Source of the DNA: Streptococcus mitis
Lineage (GTDB): Bacteria; Bacillota; Bacilli; Lactobacillales; Streptococcaceae
Length of the DNA stretch: 64,000 bases
Direction of reading: 5' to 3'
Assembly: GCF_002860865.1 (NCBI RefSeq)
Contig: NZ_PKIE01000003.1
Coordinates: 152,652 to 216,651, forward strand
The notes under the pieces were generated by a model. The model saw only the letters and a list, made by a program, of their open reading frames with translations. It was not told the origin of the DNA and made no database searches. Positions 8,454-17,737 of this stretch are shown piece by piece; the stretch's first letter is position 1; every line of letters begins with the position of its first letter. A program made the translations under genes and the position numbers.

Positions 8454-9305
8454 ATGGAGCAGATTGGAAAAGTCTTTAGACAATTACGAGAGTCAAGAAA
8501 TATCTCACTGAGACAAGCAACTGGGGGACAATTTTCGCCGTCTATGTTATCTCGCTTTGAAACAGGTCAGAGTGAGCTATCGGTGGAAAAGTTTCTATTT
8601 GCCCTAGAAAATATATCTGCCAGTGTAGAGGAAATCCTCTTTCTGGCGAGAGGTTTTCAGTATGATACAGATTCTGAGTTGAGAAAAGAAATCATAGATG
8701 TCTTGGATCCAAAGAATATAGCTCCGCTTGAGGACTTGTATCGCAGGGAGTATCAAAAGCATGCCCATTCTCAAAACAAACAGAAACATATTCTAAATGC
8801 CATTCTTATCAAGTCTTATATGAAGAGCATGGATGAAAGGGTAGAGTTAACGGCAGAGGAGGGGAAAGTCCTTCATGATTATTTGTTTTCTACCGAGATC
8901 TGGGGAATCTATGAACTCAATTTATTTTCAGTCAGTTCTCCCTTTTTATCAGTTCCTCTTTTTACCAGATATGTACGAGAAATGGTCCGCAAATCTGATT
9001 TTCTAATGGAAGTGTCTGGCAATCGAAACCTGTTTCACACTATACTATTGAATGGCTTTTTAGCTAGCATTGAGTGTGAAGAATTTACCAATGCCTCTTA
9101 TTTTAAACGTGTCATCGAAGAGCATTTCTACAATGAAAATGAAACCTATTTCCGAGTTGTCTATTTGTGGGCGGAAGGTCTCCTTGATAGCAAGCAAGGT
9201 AGAGTCAAGGAAGGCCAGAAAAAAATGGAAGATGCTGTTCGTATTTTTGAGATGCTTGGCTGTAACAAATCTGCCGAATACTATAGAAATACGACTGATT
9301 GTTGA
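8454..9305 (+). CDS. Rgg/GadR/MutR-family transcriptional regulator
   Basis: 283-residue regulator: N-terminal helix-turn-helix (residues 5-60, with LRESRNISLRQATGG and SMLSRFETGQSELS) followed by a long all-helical C-terminal domain of the kind that binds short peptides in Rgg proteins. AAGGGG precedes the ATG, and an extended -10-like TATGATAAAAT lies upstream. It is followed in the same direction by an MFS transporter 199 bases later, a common pairing. I looked for a short hydrophobic peptide (SHP) gene nearby and did not find a convincing one, so whether it is peptide-controlled is open. Confidence 0.88.
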   Translation: MEQIGKVFRQLRESRNISLRQATGGQFSPSMLSRFETGQSELSVEKFLFALENISASVEEILFLARGFQYDTDSELRKEIIDVLDPKNIAPLEDLYRREYQKHAHSQNKQKHILNAILIKSYMKSMDERVELTAEEGKVLHDYLFSTEIWGIYELNLFSVSSPFLSVPLFTRYVREMVRKSDFLMEVSGNRNLFHTILLNGFLASIECEEFTNASYFKRVIEEHFYNENETYFRVVYLWAEGLLDSKQGRVKEGQKKMEDAVRIFEMLGCNKSAEYYRNTTDC

Positions 9306-9372
9306 ATATCTGCAAACTAAGAAAATTATTTGAAATTTTAAGCGATAGAACTGTTGGGCTCTCTCGTGCCAC

Positions 9373-9458
9373 TAGAGAAATTCTATTGTTTCTTTTTGCT
9401 CATTTCATTTGTTGCATATATTCAAAAGTTTTTCTCTAGAATTTCTAAGTGCTATACT
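9373..9458 (+). promoter_or_regulatory. Promoter and paired palindromes upstream of the MFS gene
   Basis: Two related near-palindromes, TAGAGAAATTCTA (9373-9385) and TAGAATTTCTA (9437-9447), stand about 63 bp apart. The second is just before an extended -10, TGCTATACT (9450-9458), of the MFS gene. They are candidate sites for the adjacent Rgg regulator. The rest of the 199-base gap holds no gene I can support. Confidence 0.4.
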
Positions 9459-9504
9459 ATAGTCATACTTCACATAAAACTTCTAACAAGAAGGGAGATT
9501 ACCT

Positions 9505-10752
9505 ATGAAACTATTGTTTAGGAATCAAGCTTATCGCCTCTTGACTTTGTCACGCTTCTTCAATGCTTTTGGTGCTTCAATTTTCAATCTGGTCTTTATC
9601 GTCTATGCATCGACCCTGCCACAAGCCTCGTTTGCGGTTGCTATGGCGAATATTGTCATGCTTCTTCCTACTCTCTTTACAGTTTTTGTAGGGATTCGGG
9701 CAGATTACACGAGGGACAAGGTCAAATGGATGATCTATAGCGGTTTGTTTCAGGCGGTTTTATTTTTTCTAGCAGCCCTAGTTGTCCAGCAAGCTAGTCT
9801 CTTTGCCTTTTCTAGCCTGTGCTTAATCAATGTCATTAGTGATGTGATTAGTGATTTTGCAGGTGGCTTGCGCATGCCTCTTATTAAGGAAAAAGTAGCT
9901 GAAGACGATCTGATGGAAGCTTACTCTTTTTCACAGTTCATCACCTATATTTCAGCTATTGGTGGTCAAGCTTTCGGAGTCTGGCTCTTAGGCCTATCGG
10001 TCAACAATTTTTCCCTCGTTGCGGGAATCAATGCCTGTTTTTTCCTCGTATCAGCCTTTATTCTCTTTTTAGGAAAAAGCAAATTGAGCCTGTCAATGTC
10101 ATCTGCTGATGGTGAAATCCTAAAGAATGAGAAGCTTCCTATCAAAGACCAGTTCCTAACGATTTATCGAAATTTGCGTCTTGTTTTTCTTAAAAGTGGA
10201 CAGAAAAACTTTGGTTTTATGCTCTTTGCTGTCTTGCTTATCAATGCCTTGGGTGGCGCTTTGGGTGGAATTTATAATATCTTCTTTTTGAGCCATTCTC
10301 TCTTGAATTTTTCTTACACAGAGGCACTATTTATCAATCAAGTCGGTGTCTTAGTAGCAGTCATCATCAGTAGCCTTACGGGCAATGATTATTTTGGGAA
10401 GCAGTCCTTGCCTAGATTGATGATGTGGGTGACCGTAGGACTCAGTCTAGTTGGTCTAGCTAATTTATTCAATCAAGTCGTACTTGGTTTACTATTTCTC
10501 TGTTCAACTCTGTATGTGTCTGGTAAAGTTCAACCAAAGATTAGTGCCATGCTCATGAAAAATCTAGCTCCAGAGGTTCTGGCTCGTACCAGTAATTTTT
10601 TAGGTCTCTTGTTTACCTTGTCCATACCTGTGGGAACAGCTTGTTTTTCACTTATAGCTGTATGGAATATACAGTTGACTTGGATGCTATTTGTTGGTCT
10701 TTCCTTGCTAGCTATTCTTTTGACAGTTATTAATCTTAAAAATGATATTTAA
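9505..10752 (+). CDS. Major facilitator superfamily transporter
   Basis: 415-residue integral membrane protein with about 12 hydrophobic segments and the loop motif VGIRADYTRDKVKWMIYSG (about residues 71-89), typical of the DHA1/MefE-like exporter group. Substrate is unknown. AAGGGAG precedes the ATG. It follows an Rgg regulator and probably depends on it; the split into two six-helix halves is separated by a cytoplasmic loop near residues 190-225. Confidence 0.88.
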   Translation: MKLLFRNQAYRLLTLSRFFNAFGASIFNLVFIVYASTLPQASFAVAMANIVMLLPTLFTVFVGIRADYTRDKVKWMIYSGLFQAVLFFLAALVVQQASLFAFSSLCLINVISDVISDFAGGLRMPLIKEKVAEDDLMEAYSFSQFITYISAIGGQAFGVWLLGLSVNNFSLVAGINACFFLVSAFILFLGKSKLSLSMSSADGEILKNEKLPIKDQFLTIYRNLRLVFLKSGQKNFGFMLFAVLLINALGGALGGIYNIFFLSHSLLNFSYTEALFINQVGVLVAVIISSLTGNDYFGKQSLPRLMMWVTVGLSLVGLANLFNQVVLGLLFLCSTLYVSGKVQPKISAMLMKNLAPEVLARTSNFLGLLFTLSIPVGTACFSLIAVWNIQLTWMLFVGLSLLAILLTVINLKNDI

Positions 10753-10829
10753 ATCCTAATTTTTTTCTCACTGTTTTAATCCCTCTATTTATGGTAAAAT
10801 AAGACTATTAAGTTTAAAGAGGATTCCCT

Positions 10830-12110
10830 ATGAAATTACAAAAACCAAAAGGAACGCAGGATATTTTACCTGCTGAGTCTGCCAAGTGGCAGTACGTTGA
10901 GGGCTTTGCCCGTGAAATTTTCAAGCTCTATAACTATGCAGAAGTGCGCACGCCTATTTTTGAGCACTACGAGGTTATCAGTCGCTCTGTCGGAGATACA
11001 ACGGATATCGTAACTAAGGAAATGTATGACTTCTACGATAAGGGTGACCGCCATATTACCCTCCGTCCAGAAGGAACAGCGCCAGTTGTCCGTTCCTATG
11101 TGGAAAATAAACTCTTCGCGCCAGAAGTGCAAAAGCCAAGTAAGTTCTACTACATGGGCCCAATGTTCCGCTATGAGCGTCCACAGGCAGGGCGTTTGCG
11201 CCAATTCCACCAGATTGGTGTTGAGTGTTTTGGCTCTAGCAATCCAGCTACCGATGTGGAAACAATCGCTATGGCAGCCCATTTCTTGAAAGAAATCGGA
11301 ATCCAAGGTGTCAAATTGCACCTCAACACTCTTGGAAATCCTGAGAGTCGTGCGGCCTACCGTCAAGCCTTGATTGACTATTTGACACCGCTCAAGGAGA
11401 CCTTGTCTAAGGATAGCCAGCGTCGCTTGGAGGAAAATCCTCTTCGTGTCTTGGACTCTAAGGAGAAAGAAGACAAGGTAGCAGTAGAGAATGCGCCTTC
11501 TATCTTGGACTTCCTTGATGAAGAAAGCCAAGCTCATTTTGATGTTGTGCGTCAGATGTTGGAGAATCTTGGAGTAGATTATATCATCGATACCAATATG
11601 GTGCGTGGTCTGGACTACTACAACCACACCATTTTCGAGTTTATCACTGAGATTGAGGGCAATGACCTGACAGTCTGTGCAGGTGGTCGTTACGATGGTT
11701 TGGTTGCTTACTTTGGTGGCCCTGAAACTGCTGGATTTGGTTTTGGACTTGGTGTAGAGCGCCTGCTTCTCATTCTTGAGAAGCAAGGTGTGTCCCTTCC
11801 TATTGAAAATGCCCTAGATGTTTATATCGCAGTCTTGGGCGAAGGAGCAAATGTCAAGGCCTTGGAATTAGTACAGGCTCTTCGCCAACAAGGATTCAAA
11901 GCAGAGCGTGATTACCTCAACCGTAAGCTCAAAGCTCAGTTCAAGTCAGCCGATGTCTTTACGGCTAGGACCCTCATCACCCTAGGAGAGAGCGAAGTCG
12001 AAAGTGGACAAGTGACGGTCAAGAACAACCAAACCCGAGAAGAAGTGCAAGTGTCACTTGAGACAATCAGCCAAAACTTCTCAGAAATCTTTGAAAAACT
12101 AGGATTTTAA
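10830..12110 (+). CDS. hisS: Histidyl-tRNA synthetase
   Basis: 426-residue class II aminoacyl-tRNA synthetase charging tRNA-His. Seen: the N-terminal [10 protein letters not shown], motif 2 region [20 protein letters not shown] (about 107-126), the histidine loop [12 protein letters not shown] and motif 3 [11 protein letters not shown] (about 302-312), then the C-terminal anticodon-binding domain. AGAGGA precedes the ATG and an extended -10 (TATGGTAAAAT) lies upstream. No T-box leader is present. A strong terminator follows. Confidence 0.97.
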   Translation: MKLQKPKGTQDILPAESAKWQYVEGFAREIFKLYNYAEVRTPIFEHYEVISRSVGDTTDIVTKEMYDFYDKGDRHITLRPEGTAPVVRSYVENKLFAPEVQKPSKFYYMGPMFRYERPQAGRLRQFHQIGVECFGSSNPATDVETIAMAAHFLKEIGIQGVKLHLNTLGNPESRAAYRQALIDYLTPLKETLSKDSQRRLEENPLRVLDSKEKEDKVAVENAPSILDFLDEESQAHFDVVRQMLENLGVDYIIDTNMVRGLDYYNHTIFEFITEIEGNDLTVCAGGRYDGLVAYFGGPETAGFGFGLGVERLLLILEKQGVSLPIENALDVYIAVLGEGANVKALELVQALRQQGFKAERDYLNRKLKAQFKSADVFTARTLITLGESEVESGQVTVKNNQTREEVQVSLETISQNFSEIFEKLGF

Positions 12111-12123
12111 TGATAGATAAACC

Positions 12124-12150
12124 GGTCAGGAACCTACCCCTGACCTTTTT
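12124..12150 (+). terminator. hisS: Terminator after hisS
   Basis: GGTCAGG (12124-12130) pairs with CCTGACC (12139-12145), followed by TTTTTC. Confidence 0.85.
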
Positions 12151-12177
12151 CTTTTGCAAAATGACAAAAATCATAAA

Positions 12178-12223
12178 CTTTTTGACAAATATGCTTGTCA
12201 AAAAGAAAAAGATGTGTTACAAT
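12178..12223 (+). promoter_or_regulatory. Promoter with palindromic operator for the XRE operon
   Basis: CTTTTTGACAA (12178-12188) and TTGTCAAAAAG (12195-12205) form a perfect 11-bp inverted repeat with a 6-base centre. The right arm contains the -35 (TTGTCA, 12195-12200), 17 bases before an extended -10 TGTTACAAT (TACAAT 12218-12223). A repressor bound here would block the promoter; the XRE protein encoded next is the obvious candidate. Confidence 0.7.
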
Positions 12224-12253
12224 GTAAGCAAGTTAAGAGAAAAGGAGAAAGGA

Positions 12254-12457
12254 ATGCTTAAAAATCGTCTAAAAGAGCTTCGGGCTCGCGATGGTCTCAA
12301 TCAAACCGAACTGGCTAAGCTAGCAGGGGTTTCCAGACAGACCATTAGCCTACTAGAACGGGATGAGTACACCCCATCCATTATCATTGCCCTGAAAATA
12401 TCTCAGATTTTCAACGAAACAGTCGAATCGGTATTTCGCTTGGAGGAGGACGAGTGA
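12254..12457 (+). CDS. XRE-family helix-turn-helix regulator
   Basis: 67-residue DNA-binding protein consisting of little more than a Cro/C1-type helix-turn-helix (LNQTELAKLAGVSRQTISLL, about residues 15-34), typical of small regulators at the head of membrane/ABC operons. The ATG at 12254 follows AAAGGAGAAAGG; longer in-frame extensions run into the promoter. Its stop overlaps the next start (ATGA). Probably autoregulatory through the upstream palindrome. Confidence 0.9.
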   Translation: MLKNRLKELRARDGLNQTELAKLAGVSRQTISLLERDEYTPSIIIALKISQIFNETVESVFRLEEDE

Positions 12458-12654
12458 TGAACAAGTATAAAGTAATCTATTATGTAGTTGCCATAGCTTT
12501 ATTAGTCAGCGTATTTCTATTGATTGGGATGGACTTAGGATGGTTTAATCCCTATCAGAGTAACCAATTTATTTGGGTCTACTTTGCTCTTATCCCAGTC
12601 GTTGACTGGATTGAAAAGAAAGCAAACAATCTAGCAAGTGAAAAAGGAGAATGA
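12457..12654 (+). CDS. Small two-helix membrane protein
   Basis: 65 residues with two hydrophobic segments (VIYYVVAIALLVSVFLLIG, about 5-25, and FIWVYFALIPVVDWI, about 40-55) and a charged tail. Its ATG overlaps the TGA of the XRE gene, and GGAGGA lies inside that gene, so the two are translationally coupled. Function not recognised; it is a fixed member of this XRE-ABC operon type. Confidence 0.8.
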   Translation: MNKYKVIYYVVAIALLVSVFLLIGMDLGWFNPYQSNQFIWVYFALIPVVDWIEKKANNLASEKGE

Positions 12655-12656
12655 AT

Positions 12657-13397
12657 ATGAAAAAGAAAAAGAAAGGTGTCTTGTTATTTTTAATGTCTAT
12701 TGTCTTGGGAGGTTTCTTGTACATATTTGTAGATATGTTGAAGGCTGGTGCCGAATCCCACGAAATTATTTTAGATGTAAAAATCTTGATACCATGGATA
12801 TCAGCTATTTGTTTAGTATTAGGTTTCATTAGCATTCTTTTGACGTTCAATTTCTTAAAGAAAAGCAGAAAATTTCACTCCTTGTATCAAGAGGAAATGG
12901 ATGATGATCTGAATGAAACCTATTATGTGCAGATGTATCGGAATCTCGAGTTTGGAACTATTGCTTTTAATAGTGCAAGCGTAGCGATTTTATTGGCTCT
13001 TTTCATCTCAGGTAGTGAAGCATTTGTACTAAATAGAAGCCATCTAACCTTATCTCTTTCTTTTTTGGGATTAGTGCTGATTTTCAGTGTTCAAAAATAT
13101 CTTTTTAAGACCATTGCGATTGTTCGTCAGTTTGATTTGGCATTTTTCTCTACACCAAAGGATGTCATGGACTTTATCAATTCTTACGATGAAGGGGAGC
13201 GCCAGGCTAATTTGGAACAGAGTTTTCGAATTTTATTCCAATTAAACCAGTATGTCTTGCCAGGTTTGTATATTTTGATTGATCTCTTTTCCTTACTGAC
13301 AGGAGAGATTCAGTTACTAGCCTTCTTGCTTGTAGGAGCTATCCATATTTATATCAATGTGATGCAGTTACCTATGGTAAAACGTTATTTCAAATAA
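12657..13397 (+). CDS. DUF3169-like membrane protein
   Basis: 246-residue membrane protein with an N-terminal KKKKK stretch, two early transmembrane segments, a charged cytoplasmic stretch (residues 75-105), and about four more hydrophobic segments. It resembles the DUF3169 proteins found in streptococcal XRE-ABC operons. The start at 12657 was preferred over the in-frame ATG at 12651 because AAAAGGAG sits 7 bases before it. It is likely an accessory to the ABC transporter that follows; function unknown. Confidence 0.75.
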   Translation: MKKKKKGVLLFLMSIVLGGFLYIFVDMLKAGAESHEIILDVKILIPWISAICLVLGFISILLTFNFLKKSRKFHSLYQEEMDDDLNETYYVQMYRNLEFGTIAFNSASVAILLALFISGSEAFVLNRSHLTLSLSFLGLVLIFSVQKYLFKTIAIVRQFDLAFFSTPKDVMDFINSYDEGERQANLEQSFRILFQLNQYVLPGLYILIDLFSLLTGEIQLLAFLLVGAIHIYINVMQLPMVKRYFK

Positions 13398-13407
13398 AGG
13401 AGTTTCT

Positions 13408-14232
13408 ATGATTCGTGTTGAAAATGTAAGCAAAAGTTTTGGGAGCAAAAAAGCTCTTCATCAGATTTCTTTTGAGATTAAGGAAGGTGAAATCTTTGGT
13501 TTTCTTGGACCTTCTGGCTCAGGTAAAACAACCATGATCAATGTCTTAACAGGTCAGTTGGCTGCAGATCAAGGTAAAACAGTTTTGTTAGGCAAGAATT
13601 CTCAAGATTTAACCTCAAAGGATTTGGAACAAATTGGTATAGTTAGTGATGGCAGTGGTTTTTATGAAAAGATGAGTCTTTACAAAAATCTTCTCATCTA
13701 TGCTAAGCTATATGGTCTCAAGTCAGATAGAGTAGTTCAGGTGCTTCAACAGGTTGGATTGGCAGATGCTAAAGATATTATCGCAGAAAAGTTATCTACT
13801 GGAATGAAACAACGAATGTTCTTGGCCCGTGCCCTTCTGAATGCTCCTAAGATTCTCTTTCTAGATGAGCCAACTAGTGGCTTAGATCCTACAACATCTA
13901 AGATGATTCATACCCTACTTCAAGAATTAAAGCATGCGGGGACAACTATCTTTCTGACCACGCATGATATGAATGAAGCAACTCTGCTTTGTGATCGCTT
14001 ATCTCTTTTAAATAAGGGTAACTTAATAGAGTATGGAAGTCCGCAAGATATCATCCAGAAGTACCATGTGGATAAGAAAGTACATGTGGTTTATAACGAT
14101 GGACGAGAACAGATAGTTCCATTTGAAGAATTGCCACATTTAGACACGACAGATTTGATGGTGGTTCACTCTTGTGAGCCAACACTAGAAGAAATCTTTA
14201 TCAGATTGACAGGAGAAAAGTTAGATGTTTAG
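13408..14232 (+). CDS. ABC transporter ATP-binding protein
   Basis: 274-residue ATPase with Walker A GPSGSGKTT (about 34-42), signature LSTGMKQR (about 129-136), Walker B ILFLDEP (about 148-154) and the switch histidine TTHDMNEA. The C-terminal extension after residue 215 is typical of antibiotic or bacteriocin ABC-2 exporters. AAAGGAG precedes the start. It overlaps the permease gene by 8 bases. Confidence 0.93.
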   Translation: MIRVENVSKSFGSKKALHQISFEIKEGEIFGFLGPSGSGKTTMINVLTGQLAADQGKTVLLGKNSQDLTSKDLEQIGIVSDGSGFYEKMSLYKNLLIYAKLYGLKSDRVVQVLQQVGLADAKDIIAEKLSTGMKQRMFLARALLNAPKILFLDEPTSGLDPTTSKMIHTLLQELKHAGTTIFLTTHDMNEATLLCDRLSLLNKGNLIEYGSPQDIIQKYHVDKKVHVVYNDGREQIVPFEELPHLDTTDLMVVHSCEPTLEEIFIRLTGEKLDV

Positions 14233-14923
14233 AAAATTAAATGCCCTACTATGGTTAAGAGTACAAGTTCTTATTAGCAATTCAAGTTTGTTAGCAACTT
14301 TATTGATGCCTTTTGGTATTGCTGTTCTATATAATGAATTCATGAATAAGAATGGAGAATTGAGTATGTTGCTCCTCTCTACGAGTTTGACCATGGTCTT
14401 GAGTATGGGAAGTGGTTATATGGTATCGATTATGATGGCAGAAGATAAGGAAAAGCGCAATCTTAAATCACTCATTCTAAGTGGTGTGACAGCAACAGAA
14501 TATACTCTTAGTATGCTTGTTCTCCCTATTCTGATAATGTTACTTGCTATGATTGTACTTCCCATCTATCTTAAAGTAGATATATCTGGTTATTTATTTG
14601 CCTACGTTATCTATTTGCTCCTAGCAACGATTAGTATTATTTTTCTCAACCTTCTAATCGGTGCGGTGTCAGATACTCAATCTAAAGCGCAAGTTTATAG
14701 TATCTTCCCTATGTTAATTGTCTCTTTTTTACCTATGATTGCTCTTCAAAATGATACGGCTCAGAAAGTGTTGGATTACTCGTTCGTCGGTCCTATTGTA
14801 AATCTTTTAAATAAAAAAGGTGGGGAAATATCCTTTTCTAATATCGGCATGTTACTTGCCTGGGTACTTGTGTTAGGGATAGCAAACCTCTTTGTATTGA
14901 AAAACAGCTATAAAGCAAGATAG
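14225..14923 (+). CDS. ABC-2 type transporter permease
   Basis: 232-residue protein with six hydrophobic segments, partner of the ATPase encoded just before and overlapping it by 8 bases. It has the small single-domain form seen in BcrB/LanFEG-like immunity and in regulatory exporters. Together with the XRE regulator and the CPBP protease gene that follows, this looks like a bacteriocin or antimicrobial-peptide immunity module; substrate not known. Confidence 0.85.
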   Translation: MFRKLNALLWLRVQVLISNSSLLATLLMPFGIAVLYNEFMNKNGELSMLLLSTSLTMVLSMGSGYMVSIMMAEDKEKRNLKSLILSGVTATEYTLSMLVLPILIMLLAMIVLPIYLKVDISGYLFAYVIYLLLATISIIFLNLLIGAVSDTQSKAQVYSIFPMLIVSFLPMIALQNDTAQKVLDYSFVGPIVNLLNKKGGEISFSNIGMLLAWVLVLGIANLFVLKNSYKAR

Positions 14924-14932
14924 GAGACCTTT

Positions 14933-15571
14933 ATGAAATTACTTAAAAACCTCGGCTGGTTTCTTCTAGCCCTTCTATCCTTTTTCTTTATCTATAGCTT
15001 CATTCAGGGGCTCGCGACTGCTTCGCTTGCCTTAGGCGCTTCCCCCTATGCTGTTACCTTGCTCTATGTGGCCTTGGCTGGAGTATACGTGTACGGCATT
15101 TACAAATGGTATCAGAAAGCTCCTGTTCATATTGAGAAGAGTGGCTTTAACCGATTTATTTGGCTCCCTGCCTTGGTTTGGTTCTTATCTCTGGTTGTCC
15201 AGTTTTTCTTGCCAGATGATCCTTCAGTAAATCAACAAATAGCGACAGACTTGACCTTGTCTCAACCACTTTTCTCATTCTTTGCTGTCGTTATTTTTGC
15301 TCCTTTGACGGAAGAACTCCTCTTTAGAGGAATGCTGGCACGCTATCTCTTCCCTAAGCAGGACAAGAGCAAACAGGTTCTGTTTCTTCTGGTATCCAGT
15401 GTTTTGTTTGCTTTGATTCATTTCCCAGGTGATGTGCAACAATTTTTAGTTTATACTAGTCTTGGTTTTAGCTTGGGCTTGGCTTATATTAGCAGAAAAG
15501 GTCTGGTCTACAGTATTTCTCTCCACGCTTTGAATAATTTAGTCAGCTTTTTGATGATTCTCATGCTATAA
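14933..15571 (+). CDS. CPBP-family intramembrane glutamic metalloprotease
   Basis: 212-residue membrane protein with the CPBP (Abi) signature: EELLFRGMLARYLF (motif 1, about residues 124-137), FALIHFPGD (motif 2) and HALNN (motif 3). Members in streptococci are often tied to bacteriocin self-immunity or to processing of membrane peptides. TAGGAGA precedes the ATG. It follows the ABC permease by 9 bases and probably ends the operon together with the next small gene. Confidence 0.92.
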   Translation: MKLLKNLGWFLLALLSFFFIYSFIQGLATASLALGASPYAVTLLYVALAGVYVYGIYKWYQKAPVHIEKSGFNRFIWLPALVWFLSLVVQFFLPDDPSVNQQIATDLTLSQPLFSFFAVVIFAPLTEELLFRGMLARYLFPKQDKSKQVLFLLVSSVLFALIHFPGDVQQFLVYTSLGFSLGLAYISRKGLVYSISLHALNNLVSFLMILML

Positions 15572-15588
15572 TAGAGTCAGGAGGTCAC

Positions 15589-15819
15589 ATGAAACGAGTA
15601 ATTTTATTAGCAGTGATTCAAGCAGTTGTTCTATTTTTCATCATTGGGGCGCTAGCTTATGCCTTTAAGGGCGATTTCTTCTACAACTATCTAGCAGTTG
15701 TCTTTGCCCCTATTGCAGGTGTCTTGCGCTTTGGGACAGCTTACACGACGGAAATCGTCTTGCCTCGAAAGGCAGCTGAAATCGCTGAAAAGCGCAAAGC
15801 AGGCAACAATTCAAAATAA
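15589..15819 (+). CDS. Small membrane protein, unknown function
   Basis: 76 residues with one or two hydrophobic segments (VILLAVIQAVVLFFIIGALA, about 4-23) and a lysine/alanine-rich C-terminus. AGGAGG stands before the ATG. It is 17 bases downstream of the CPBP gene and is followed by a terminator, so it is the last gene of the operon. I do not recognise a family. Confidence 0.8.
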   Translation: MKRVILLAVIQAVVLFFIIGALAYAFKGDFFYNYLAVVFAPIAGVLRFGTAYTTEIVLPRKAAEIAEKRKAGNNSK

Positions 15820-15824
15820 AAGAG

Positions 15825-15848
15825 TCCGATGAAGTTCATCGGATTTTT
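15825..15848 (+). terminator. Terminator of the XRE-ABC-CPBP operon
   Basis: TCCGATGA (15825-15832) pairs with TCATCGGA (15836-15843) and is followed by TTTTTG. Confidence 0.85.
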
Positions 15849-15973
15849 GTATGGGCGCTAATTTTTAGGGACTTTACCTGATTTTTAAAGACTGACAAAC
15901 TTTTCTGCTGATTTTCATGAAGAGCCTGCGCTTTTATGGTAAAATAGTAACAGAATAAAAGAGGAGAGAAAAC

Positions 15974-17737
15974 ATGAAACGTAGTATGTATGCTGGTCGT
16001 GTTCGTGAGGAACACATCGGACAAGAAATAACCTTGAAAGGATGGGTTGGCCGTCGTCGTGACCTTGGTGGTTTGATCTTTATCGATCTTCGTGACCGTG
16101 AAGGGATCATGCAGTTGGTTATCAACCCTGAAAAAGTATCTGCAGAGATCATGACAACAGCTGAAAGCCTTCGTAGCGAATTTGTTATCGAGGTGACTGG
16201 ACAGGTCGCTGCGCGTGAGCAAGCCAATGATAAGTTACCAACTGGTGCAGTTGAGTTAAACGTGACAGCTCTGACAGTGCTGAATACAGCTAATACAACC
16301 CCATTTGAGATTAAGGATGGCATTGAGGCCAATGACGATACACGTTTGCGTTACCGTTACCTTGACCTTCGTCGTCCAGAAATGTTGGAAAATCTTAAAC
16401 TTCGTGCTAAGGTGACCCACTCTATCCGCAACTACTTGGATGAGTTGGAGTTTATCGACGTGGAGACACCATTCCTTTCTAAGTCAACGCCTGAAGGGGC
16501 GCGTGACTATTTGGTGCCATCTCGTGTTAATAAAGGGCATTTTTACGCGCTTCCTCAAAGTCCGCAAATCACTAAGCAGTTATTGATGAATGCTGGTTTT
16601 GACCGTTACTACCAAATCGTTAAATGTTTCCGTGACGAGGACTTGCGTGGTGACCGCCAGCCTGAGTTCACACAGGTTGACTTGGAAACATCTTTCCTTA
16701 CTGAGCAAGAAATCCAAGATATCACAGAAGGCTTGATTGCGCGCGTGATGAAAGAAACTAAAGGCATCGAAGTGACGCTTCCATTCCCTCGTATGAAATA
16801 CGATGATGCTATGGCTCTTTATGGTTCTGATAAACCTGATACGCGTTTTGACATGTTGCTTCAAGACTTGACAGAAGTGGTCGAAGGTGTAGACTTTAAA
16901 GTCTTTTCAGAAGCACCTGCTGTAAAAGCCATTGTAGTCAAAGGCGCAGCGGACAACTACTCACGTAAAGACATCGACAAGATGACGGAAGTAGCCAAAC
17001 AATATGGTGCCAAAGGTCTTGCTTGGGTCAAGGTGGTTGATGGAGAATTAAATGGACCAGTTGCTAAGTTCTTGACAGGCATCCAAGCAGAATTGACAAC
17101 AGTGCTTGCACTTGAAGATAAGGACTTGGTTCTCTTTGTGGCGGATACGCTTGAAGTGGCCAATGCAACGCTTGGTGCCCTTCGTGGACGTATTGCCAAA
17201 GAGCTTGGTTTGATTGATAATGATAAATTCAACTTCCTTTGGGTTGTTGACTGGCCAATGTTTGAATGGTCTGAAGAAGAAGGTCGTTACATGAGCGCCC
17301 ACCATCCATTTACTCTACCACAGGAAGAGACTGCTCACGAATTAGAAGGTGATTTGGCGAAGGTTCGTGCCATTGCTTACGATATTGTCTTGAACGGTTA
17401 TGAACTTGGTGGTGGTAGCCTTCGTATCAACCAAAAAGACCTTCAAGAACGTATGTTCAAGGCTCTTGGTTTCTCAGCCGAAGAAGCAAATGACCAGTTT
17501 GGTTTCCTTCTTGAAGCCATGGACTATGGTTTCCCACCACACGGTGGCTTGGCTATCGGGCTTGACCGATTTGTCATGCTCTTAGCAGGAGAAGAAAATA
17601 TTCGTGAAGTTATTGCCTTCCCTAAGAACAATAAGGCAAGTGACCCAATGACACAAGCTCCTTCAACAGTAGCTCTCAAACAACTAGAGGAACTCAGCTT
17701 ACAAGTAGAAGAAGATGAAACAAGCAAAACGAATTAA
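15974..17737 (+). CDS. aspS: Aspartyl-tRNA synthetase
   Basis: 587-residue class II synthetase of the bacterial type with an N-terminal OB-fold anticodon-binding domain ([20 protein letters not shown] near residue 23), motif 2 ([19 protein letters not shown], about 218-236), the bacterial GAD insertion, and motif 3 [23 protein letters not shown] precedes the ATG and an extended -10 (TGGTAAAAT) lies upstream. The last 23 bases overlap the start of the YitT gene. Confidence 0.97.
   Translation: MKRSMYAGRVREEHIGQEITLKGWVGRRRDLGGLIFIDLRDREGIMQLVINPEKVSAEIMTTAESLRSEFVIEVTGQVAAREQANDKLPTGAVELNVTALTVLNTANTTPFEIKDGIEANDDTRLRYRYLDLRRPEMLENLKLRAKVTHSIRNYLDELEFIDVETPFLSKSTPEGARDYLVPSRVNKGHFYALPQSPQITKQLLMNAGFDRYYQIVKCFRDEDLRGDRQPEFTQVDLETSFLTEQEIQDITEGLIARVMKETKGIEVTLPFPRMKYDDAMALYGSDKPDTRFDMLLQDLTEVVEGVDFKVFSEAPAVKAIVVKGAADNYSRKDIDKMTEVAKQYGAKGLAWVKVVDGELNGPVAKFLTGIQAELTTVLALEDKDLVLFVADTLEVANATLGALRGRIAKELGLIDNDKFNFLWVVDWPMFEWSEEEGRYMSAHHPFTLPQEETAHELEGDLAKVRAIAYDIVLNGYELGGGSLRINQKDLQERMFKALGFSAEEANDQFGFLLEAMDYGFPPHGGLAIGLDRFVMLLAGEENIREVIAFPKNNKASDPMTQAPSTVALKQLEELSLQVEEDETSKTN

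Noticed and set aside
9306-9504. Short hydrophobic peptide gene for the Rgg regulator
   Set aside because: No short frame with a start, ribosome site and hydrophobic C-terminus was found in the gap.
10866-11786. 306-codon minus-strand frame opposite hisS
   Set aside because: Antisense to a fully conserved synthetase and without recognisable domains.
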